Shown here one piece after another: positions 11,181 through 21,844 of a stretch of DNA of 64,000 nt (position 1 is the stretch's first letter; every line of letters starts with the position of its first letter). The notes beneath the pieces were generated by a model that worked only from the letters and a program-made list of their open reading frames with translations, did not search any database and had not been told where the DNA came from. Source of the stretch: Paralvinella palmiformis (Eukaryota; Annelida; Polychaeta; Terebellida; Alvinellidae); NCBI GenBank assembly GCA_025642065.1, contig JAODUP010000481.1:332001-396000 (forward strand), written 5' to 3'. The position numbers and the translations under genes were made by a program.

Positions 11181-14100
11181 CTGAAATTAATAAATAATTA
11201 ACACTATGGCAGTATGTCTAAGAGTGTGTGCATATGTATTAATGCACACACATAATACATATAACTGCACTGGCTTAGACTAATAATTCCTAAACATCTT
11301 CAGAAACTTGTACTCCCACAAATCTATAGATCTATGAACCTATACATTAAGACATTGTTATTACATCTGAAGAACCCAGACAGTCCACATTTTGCACATA
11401 CACCACTTAAGCATGATTCACTTTATCATTCAAAGTACTAACAATTCTTGACAGCAACCACCAAGAATTAATGGTTTAAAGATTGTAAGTTTTCCAGTTA
11501 AACGAAGTGCCCCCCCTTCCAAATTACAACAGAAATATGGCACAACTCACCATCTATGTCTCTAATATTATATTCTTTGGCAACATCTGCTGATAATAAA
11601 ATACGACCAGATTTCTTCATCAAGTTGGGATCTGTAAGTCAACAATATGATACAAAAGTGTAATTCATAAATGTAAGATATTAAATCTAACATGTCAATT
11701 TCATGATACTAATCATATAAAATAAAACATATTTTGTTCATATACTGTTACAACATAGCATGATATGTAGACAATAAAATATGATGCAGCAAATGCATGT
11801 CAAAATCTAGGTCATCAGCTACACAATGTCATCATTAGTAAGATATGTAGCCTGGAAACCTCACAAGACATAAGACTTTTCCTGACACCAAGCAAGAACA
11901 AAGAATTAATTAACATTAACCCAGTAATTCATATAAAAAAATAATACTTCAATATTAAATTGGGGGGGGGGGGGTATTGTGTGGAAACATATAAGAAGAT
12001 ATCTGCGGGCATGTGTGGATATTTTTTTGTTCAATGGTGAAGACAGATGTGCCATGTAGGTGAAGTCTGTGGTGAGAACACCTACATAAGAAGTAGTGTG
12101 ATCAGTTTCAAACTAATACAATCAACTAATTTTTCTGCAAACAGATAGAAGTAAAAAAAGAGATATGACACACAGGTTTAATACTGAATACTCATATAAT
12201 AATTATGTTTGAGTGGTCTGGTCAATGGCACAAAATGTTTTGCAGATCTAAATAAAATGATGAGAATCATTTCAGGGAAACTTTGTATTTATAAATCTTA
12301 TTTTTCATCCACAACATAATTAAGTAGTTCATTTCTGAAACTTCATTCACAGACTGTTATGTGGTCAAGATGGCTTAACAATAACATTAGCCTAATATAA
12401 AAGGAGGTTCTGAGTTTGAACCTTCATTATGGTGGCTCAGTGGTTAGAGTGATGAATTTGAGATGGGAAGGTTATTGGCTTGAATCCATCTACTAGCCAC
12501 TCGTCTCTTTCACTTGCTCACATATGTAGAGCAGCTTTAACAGCCTATTAATGTTCTATGGCCACTTTGTGCACAAGGTAGGCCAACTTCCAATGGTAAT
12601 ATGGCAAAGTGAAAGATGAAACACCCTTCAGATTTGAACCCTGGGATCTGTGGCCAACCACGCTTCCACTTAGACCATGGGGGTGCCCTTTAACAGCCTT
12701 TAGAATGAAGACCAAGGGTGTGCTACTAATTACTTTATCCGCCTTGCAATATAATATAATAATGAAAAATTAAACAGGCTAATTTATCCTTAGATAAACA
12801 TCTGGTTTGTTGATTGATGTTAGCTTGGACACAGGTAACCTTGCTAAAACCACGATGTGAAGGTCTGCTCCACTAGTGTTGCTCCCAAGGTACATTTTTA
12901 TGCAGAATTCCTGCAATATTTTAATGTATGGCACAAAAAAAACTTCATGGGCACCACAGGGTACAGAATAAAACCCCACACACAGTATTGTAACTGTTGT
13001 GTGCATTAATGGTCTACCCATCACTATAATTTTATTCCCTAGGTGGTTTTCGTATGAAGGCTGTTTGCCAGCTGCCCATGTTAAATTACAATCCTCCACC
13101 TTTTAGAAACCTAAGGAGGAGTTCCATCGCATTGGCTAAGTCCTAGAAGCAACACTGTCTACAGTGGTCCAACTACTTTGTGCCCTCTGGTTGGTTCAGT
13201 TTGATAATTATTGTGGATTATGTAGCCATATTTGGTAGAATACTCTTCTGGGAGTTAGAGATGATACTGAACTGTACCGCTTCATAGGATGTGGCAGGGT
13301 GCGAATGAGCAATACTCGCAATCATAACTGAAGTATAAACAATGGCATATCCATATGCAGCAAAGTGAGTTTCAGTTGAAAATTTGTGACATGTGTATGA
13401 TTTTTGTTATTGTGTGATAGACCTGATTAAATGTGACTAAATTCAGTTACTGGATAAAATTAAATGTGATCAAGATATGTCATCAGCTTGGAATTAAAGC
13501 AGATTTTATAAAATGATATCATTTGTTTCATTAACAAGAAAGCTATTTGCATAATGGTCTCCCCCTCCCTCAAAGTCCACAAAACTGAACATATGATATA
13601 ATATGCTAATTTAATTAAAAATTCAATTAAATAAAAACTTTGCTAGCTAACTTTAAACTTTAAGCATAACACATACAATAAACAGTACCTTGTGCTAGAC
13701 CGACGATGACCTTTCCAGAAAATTCAGGAGACTCTCCATCTATGAATAATGCTTTTGTCTGTCTTACAAAAGAGAATAATGTTGGTTTTATTTTATGATG
13801 ACTGTAACACTCTACCATCATATTTAATAGCATAACACCAAATCACTTTTAATACACCAGATGATACTAACACGTTTTGCTGCGGCATTATCTTCAGCCG
13901 CTTTTTCTGATGCCTCTGCTAAATATTCAGTTATAAATTCAGTTTTCACACTGCCTGGCCACAGACTCAGCATGGCAACCTTGTGCTTCCGTAGTTCATG
14001 AGCGCAATCTACTGCCATCCGATCAACCTGAAATTATGGTTCGGCTTAAGTAAGAACATTATTTTTCAAATTATGATTATTAAACAGCAAGTCTTGGTTG

Positions 14101-17100
14101 ACATGATGACTTAAATGTGTGAATTCACATACATTTATAAACCTACTGATTATGATATTAATTTTTTTTAGATTCTTTATACTCACAATTTAGCTAATTA
14201 TTCAAGTAAAAACATTCACCAGTATTCCAAACCAGTTGTTGTTCATATATTCATTATTAATGTTGAAAAATCATATTATTGTATTTCCCCCTAAATTATG
14301 CCAAATATTACCTTCCCTTTTAGTCTGACCCATGTATAAGATGCACTCGCTTTTGGCAGTGATTTCATGGTATCAAAAGTGCGGCCCATACATGAGTATA
14401 TATGGTAACTAGTTTAAGGAAACATGGAGGAAAATCATGATAAAAATATTTCTAACAGTTCCTGAAACAAAAATTGGAAGCTGCCAAGAACTAAGGAAAA
14501 GTTGGCCTGAAACTGAATGCAAACATATATTCATCTACTTGTTGCTTACTGGTGTGATACTGAAACAGATCAACTTACAGCTGCTTTGCCTACTCCATAA
14601 GGTACATTAAACAAGTAACGTAGTCCACCAGCCGATGATATATTCACTATTAATCCTTGTTGTCTTGGTACCATCATACGTGCAGCAAATACTGTGCACA
14701 GGTAATGGTTTCTGTTAGGACAGAGCAGAATGTTTGCATTATGGGTTGCATGGATTAATCTCTATTTCTCTTAATATACATGTAGTAGTAGATCCAGAGA
14801 ATCATTCATGAGTACATACTCAATAAAAATCACAGTAAAACATTATTTCAGAAAAGACTACTAATACTACAAGCTTTGTTACCACACCTGAGACCTACAC
14901 TATTCACAGTATCCCACATATTGTCATCATGTTCCCAGAATCGCTTGCTCATGTTACTGCTGATGGCCTGCAATATATTAAAATATGAATTTCTTTATGG
15001 TTATGTTTTATGATAGTTTTAGCATTTCAAGTATGTAATAAATAATTTCTAATTATGACTGTTCAACAAAAAGTTTGTTTCAAGATGAACACCATACAGA
15101 TATTTTCTCAGATCATTTTTCTCAAAGCTGGAAAATCTCACCATCCACTCCCAAAGATACTTTCACTCATCCATCATAAACTTTCGTTTCCAGTATTTTG
15201 ATCACTCACAAGAAAGTGTTTGTGTGGTCCATAGCTTAAATGAACAGTTTATCCTCAGATAATATTACTTAAATGCATAATGTTTATAAAGGTAACTACA
15301 AATACCCCAATAAGAATCATGAACTCTACGTGATATCATAGATATAAGGGAATAATCCTAGTTACTGAAGGGTAGCCATTACAGCTTTCTCAAATAACAG
15401 ATTATATGGCAGGAAGAAAAAAAGGTCATATGTACTGACAAGCAGTAAAAGAATCATGGAGTCATTTTGATCCAGATCAAGTCAGGTCACACATGCTCTG
15501 GCTTAGCGACCCTTGTCATCTTACCTGTCTTCTTGCTCAACCTACTAACTACTGCTACTACTACTCCGAAGCCATCTGCTACAAGAGTACAAAACAATTT
15601 TCATAAGGAAATTCATTATATAGTTTCTCTATAGCCATTTCAGTAACATACAAGACTGTTTGGACCAACTATACTGTAATAATCATAAATATGCTTTTAC
15701 ATTGTTAAAATCAGTTTGTATTAAGTGATGTATTAAGTGATATCAGATTTCAAGAACATTCATTCTGTGTTTGGCTTCAAAATGACAGTGCCCACAGATG
15801 AGTCATAGTTGATTCACCAGTACTTTGAACTGGATTATTTAATATGCGGTTGATTGTGTTAATATTTTGACCTTATTTATAAATTGTATGAGTATTTTTG
15901 TATTAGTCCTGAAAATTTGAAAAACTTTATTTTCACAACTCTCAACAGCTTGAGAAAGGTCTGGCCAGTTGTATGCTCTGTGGAATAGAGAATAACATCT
16001 AAACGTTTACAGACTGGCACTAAAAACAAACTTGTGGTCAATTTAAATATATAAACCAGACATGAGGTCAATTCCAATTCCACTCAATTCCATTTGGTCA
16101 ATCCCAATTCCACATCAAATTTATCAATACAAATTTACCAATTCAAATTCCATTTTTACCTACTCCAATCACTGATCAAATAGGTACTGCAAGTACCTAC
16201 TTGGAATAGTTTATATTCCAAGTAGGATTGTCATGGAAGAAATATTCCTGAATTAAAAAATTAAATGGTAAATTATTTTGTGGATTTAATTGTTTTGTAG
16301 GAAACTTCAATTCCAATTCAAAATTTATCAATTCCAATTCCATTTTTTTAAATAAGCAATTCCAACACCGGAATTGATGATCAATGTTAATGGTTATTTC
16401 AAAAATATTCAGCCATCGGGCAACGACACTGTCGGACTGCAATACAATTTGTGGTAAGTCATTAGCACATTTATACAGAAAAAAGCTTTCCGCCAATAGG
16501 ATTTCTCACTTGTGGTCAGACGGATTCTGATTAAACGACATTGACAAAAAACAATACCCGGAGAATCTGTTATTGAATTGATAAAAGATGCTGAGTTTTC
16601 TGAAGTGATCACTGCTGCCCACAGAAAAGTCGAGACGGTGGCTGAAATTCTTGACATCTAAAGGAAATACGAGAAAATGAAGTGTAGACAAGGATTCTTG
16701 GCTATGGTGAAAGCAGGAAACTGTGATTATTGTATAACTTTAGCCCAGCAGAAGCTGGCGATAATCAGGGTAGGGAGTGAGAAACACAAGGTCGTATTTA
16801 TAATTTTGTGTTCTTAGACACCGGTACTCTTCCAGATGAACAGTGCCGGGTTTACATATGGGCTAGTAGATAAAAAGTAGAGATATAAGAACAATTGAGA
16901 TTTTTATATTTACAGATTTAATGGGGCTCCTCTGGACTAATTTTAAACAGTTTAAAGTATTTGGGGCCCCTTTAGTTGGAGTGGGTCTTTTAAATTCAAT
17001 GGGTCCCTTGAATATATCTTTTTTAAACATGGGGGTTCAAGATATGTAATGATGGGCCCAAAATTATATTAGCCTAGGGGCCTCTTAAGGCATAAATCTG

Positions 17101-17794
17101 GTCCTGCAGATGAACCTAACATTCAGCAGGATCTTAGTCCCAAGGTTCCACATGTAGATGGGATGGCGGAAGTTGGGATGGAGGACGTGGGGGGGGGGGA
17201 TGTTGAGATTGAGGGGCATAGTGACACTGGTTTGAAGTTGACTTGGATTTAGAGAAGGAATTAATTGATAGACTTTTGAAAAATTATATGTAAACTGTAT
17301 TGTTATTGTTCCCTTTTTAGTAATCTGACAGTCAAGCATGTATATCTATTTCTCTATTTGAGCTAAATAAAGTTTTGTTCTTGTTCGGGTGTAGATTGTT
17401 ATTTTTTCACTGGTGAGTGTGGTGGCTGGTTCACAAATTCCCCCTGAAAAGACCTCATATTACTTTTTATATACCTGAGAATCACTCTCAAAAGGGCCAA
17501 TACAAAATTTCTTGGGGGGGGGTTATAGCACCCCCTGCAGCATTTGCCTCGCTTGTCACTCCACTCCTCTGTGGGCCACCAACTTATTTGTCCCAATATG
17601 TGCCCTTGTTCTTACTAAGAATCTTAGTGCCTATAAGTTGGGGTGACCATACTGGAGGTGCTCACATTAGAAAGGAAATATGGCACAGGCTTAAAGGGGC
17701 ATTCCTGAACATAATAAAATAACTGTAATGCAGGAATGGTGTCAGAAGAGGGTTTATACACAAAGGGTTTATACTTAATATCACAGTCCATATC

Positions 17795-17834
<40 letters not shown>

Positions 17835-20800
17835 TTACTTTAACTGCTGCATATGCATTGTTGACCAAGATATCAAGCTGGCCGTCATGGTTTTGTTTGA
17901 TCCTTTCAAACACGCCTCGTACCTGTGCATCATCAGTGTGATCACACTGGATTGGGATACATCTTCCCCCTCGTGATTCTACCTGAAATAAACACATCAT
18001 CATGTTTAGATATTTCCAACAAAAACCAAAAAAATCTCTTCTTAATTTTCCCCAAACACAACAGACTGGTCTCAGTAAAAAATTCACACATGGACATATG
18101 ATCATTAACATGGTTTCTCTTATCATGAAGTATATATAGATGTATGATGTGTGCTATGTAACTTGATTAAATACTGTGAATGTATGATGAGTCCTTTTAT
18201 TTTATGTTAACTGTTTTTGTGTTATGATAGTTTAATTAATGCAAAGAATATATATTTATATTTGTATGAACTACTATGATATATATATATATATATATAT
18301 ATATGAAGTATATTAAAAAAGTATCTGAGCTTATTTTTTCTTGGCAACCAGTTGCAGCCAAGAGGCAAAAATGGGTCAAGAACTGTAGTAGATGTCACTG
18401 CACATGTGATTTTTTGTTCAATGCATTCAATGCAGTTTACTGGCTAAACATTCTTGGTAATTTGAAATTTTATTTACATAGTGAGAGTGAAAATGGCTAC
18501 AGGTAACTCAGCAAAGGGCTTTACTGAATGAGCATTTCCTATCAAACACTTCCCTATTTGTCAATTTTTATTGCAAATACATGTTTATATGTAGGCAGGT
18601 GAAATATAACAGATTTAAAAATAAATGATAATTTTGGATCAGGTGAAAATTTGTTGGGCAAGTGAAATCATTTGTTGGGCAAGTGCATTTCCAATCTACT
18701 TGCCCAGGGGCAACTGAATTGAAAAACAAATTCTGGCCCTGAAGGCAAGTAAGGAGAAAAGTCAGTGTTGCTGATTTTTTTTATACTATAAATATGTACC
18801 AGAATGCCAAACTCTAAACAAGCAGTATTATCAAAAGGTTCTCCATCATCTTTGTGATGCAGTTTGATGCAAAAGACTGGATCTGTGGAAGTCAGGCGAG
18901 TGGTAGCTCCATGATGACAATGCCCAAGTCCATTCTTTGCATCTGGTCCAGGATATCTTGATCAAGCACAGAATTACTCAGATTGGCCAGGCTCCCTACT
19001 CTCCAGACATTGATCCTTGTGATTTCTGGCTGTTCCCCAAGCTGAAGATGGAGCTGAAAGGGTCCCAATTTGGGAGCTGAGTAGACATCATGAAGAATGC
19101 CAAGGCATGATTAAAGCCAGAAATGATTAAAGCAATGAACAGACTGCTGTGCTAAATGTGTGTGGGTGCCTCCAAGGTCTAACTGGTAGTGTGTTGGATC
19201 ACAGCTCTCTACCACCTGAGCTCGAATCTCAGCATGGGCATATCTGAAGGGTGTTTCACCTTTGACTTTGCTTCATTACCTTCGGAGGTTGCTTGGCCCA
19301 TTTAGCGTACTGTGTGCACAAAAGTGACCGTAAATCATCAATCATGCTACGTGTGTGGAGTTACAAGGTGTCTACTTCGAAGGAGACTACTAGAGTTGGA
19401 ACTTGATGTTAAGGTACTTTTTATCCCATCTTAAGGTCAGATATATTTGAACAGACCTTGTGTGTGTATCTATATGTTTGTGTGTATAGCTGTAGATTGT
19501 ACATAATTGTAGAAATTCAATGTCCAGTACCTTAGAATGGCTCCTGTTATTAAGGGCCCATTATGAGCTGAACATTATTATTATTATTATTACTGCAGTT
19601 CTTCAAATTATGGAATCTAATACCTGCATATGGCTTAATGTGATCATCTGAGTTTTACTAGATAGTTGCCTTATGCCATAGTTATGGTCATATGTTCCAG
19701 GAGACAGTGAAATGAAACACTTCCCACTCATTCACTTCACTCACTCATGCATACTGGTAATTATTAATTACAATGTCCAAAACCTAATTTGCATAACCAT
19801 CTATGGTTATCGAACATACGAGAAGCAGTGGTCCATTTAGATTACCTCTTTAGCGGTGTCTTCCAGGGAACCAGGAATGTTATTAGTCCTCTTCAGTGTA
19901 CGCCCTAGAAACAGACATAAAGTTGTTACCATATATTTATAGACAGCCAAAACAAATTAAGAACAGAATACACAAAGTTTTAATTATCTTCATGCAAATA
20001 TAAGCACTTTTTTTAGCAAGTGATCAGCACACTGATAATGACATAAATGATGAGACATGATCAATCAGAATAATTATATTAGTGATAGATTGTTTTATAG
20101 CAGCCTGGTTATAGTGACCAAACATATGCCTGGCCAGACAAAATGGCTTGTGTCCCTGCATGAAGTTTCTATGATAAAACTTTGTTTGGTGTTCTTTTGA
20201 TGAAAGAAATGCAAACAGAATCAGATTATAAATGTTTGATAACCTTATATATTTAATTGCGATTTTGTTGTTGGTTTTCATTTGTGGGATATAACAAACT
20301 GTGATGATTCTTATAGTTTTATGTTTGGTTTATAGTTTTGAATTAGCTCCAGACATTGTCGTACTTATTTGACATTACATGTTTTATACCATTCCTCAAT
20401 TTCAAGAAATATAAACATATCTTTTATGTATAAAGAATACGAGTAGTATTTATTAGTATTTCATTTTATACCTACAAAATGTCAGTGGTCTGTATAACAT
20501 GGTTTGAAAATTTATATGGCCAAATTAATATTTTTGTCCTTCAGCGAATGTATTGAAAAGTTCGATCGGAGTCGGTTGTATACATTTCAGAGCCAACACA
20601 AGCATAAAATTTCAGAAATATCTTTATAGATATTACATAAATGCAGCAGAAGGTAAGTATGTGTAATTTTAGTGTAGTGGTGTGATATGAGAATGAATGT
20701 GCTGAAAAATAAATGTACACTGTTGAGTGATTAGTTTATTTTGTCACAGCATTAACCACAACTGAGAGGAATAACTCTCTAAGGAGAATGTGCTAAAATA

Positions 20801-21796
20801 GATTTACATTGATCCAAGAAATGTGACCCAACTATTGGTGACTGATTGCTCATTACCCCAGCTGCCATTTTTTTTATAGATTCCTTCACTTTCCATTAAA
20901 TAACTTTTCTCTGTGCATACTTATTTCACAGTAGGCCATTAGATTAACAGTTGCCCGCTTGCCTAGGGCAAGTAAAAATTTAGTTTGGGCAAGTGAAAAT
21001 AATCCCCCACTTGCCCAGCCAATGAAATTACCACTCATCCTGCATCCCACAGTAACCGCCAGGCATCAAAGGCACGATCTTTGTTTACTTTTCAACTTGG
21101 TGGTCTGTCAGCTTCTGCATTGCCATAGGCCCACCCATGACTTAGTTAATCAGGTCTATCAGTAGATTTAGAAACATGAGCACTGCTATCTAACTACTAT
21201 ACTAGTGCTATATTTAACAGCCAATCATGGAACAAGATTAGGCAACAGAACTACTCATTTAGTGTAGTGGCTCAGTGACAGCAAGATGGCACATATGGAA
21301 TTAGATCTGGTTTTACAGCTACCAATAATAGAGTGCAAACTACTGCCATCAAGTGACAATACAAACAAACAGAGCAAAATAAGAAAGAATACGAAAGCAC
21401 CAAGTGAGTTCGATCAATTATTCCATCTTGGCAAATAGAATTTATTCAATTTAACGAAGTTAATGTCTTTGTTTTATAAGATGGATATACACGTAGATAA
21501 GTTGTTCATGAATAAATGTTTTAAAACATCAATGGTTGAACTTATTACATTTAGATTACAACATATAGAATCACATTTTATTATACCTGCCCTACATAGG
21601 TCATAATAAATTATCAAACTTCAATAAAAATATAAATTTGTCTTATATGCTATACATGTATAAATATTTGTTAATTTATAAAACAATTTGCAACAAAATC
21701 AGGGCAAATGAACTTTGGGTCAGGGCAAGTGGATTTTGGGGCCCACTTGCCCATTGGTCAAGTGGGCCCAAAAATGTAATGGCCCTGCACAGTGTT

Positions 21797-21844
<48 letters not shown>

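Noticed and set aside
12779..13099. 106-codon minus-strand open frame in a DHRS1 intron
   Set aside because: No recognisable domain, no splice links to the DHRS1 exons and no second copy. Treated as a chance or decayed frame.
16440..16800. Protein-like frames on the plus strand (ELIKDAEFSEVI…)
   Set aside because: Interrupted by stops and frame changes, and I could not match them to a family. Noted only as repeat debris.
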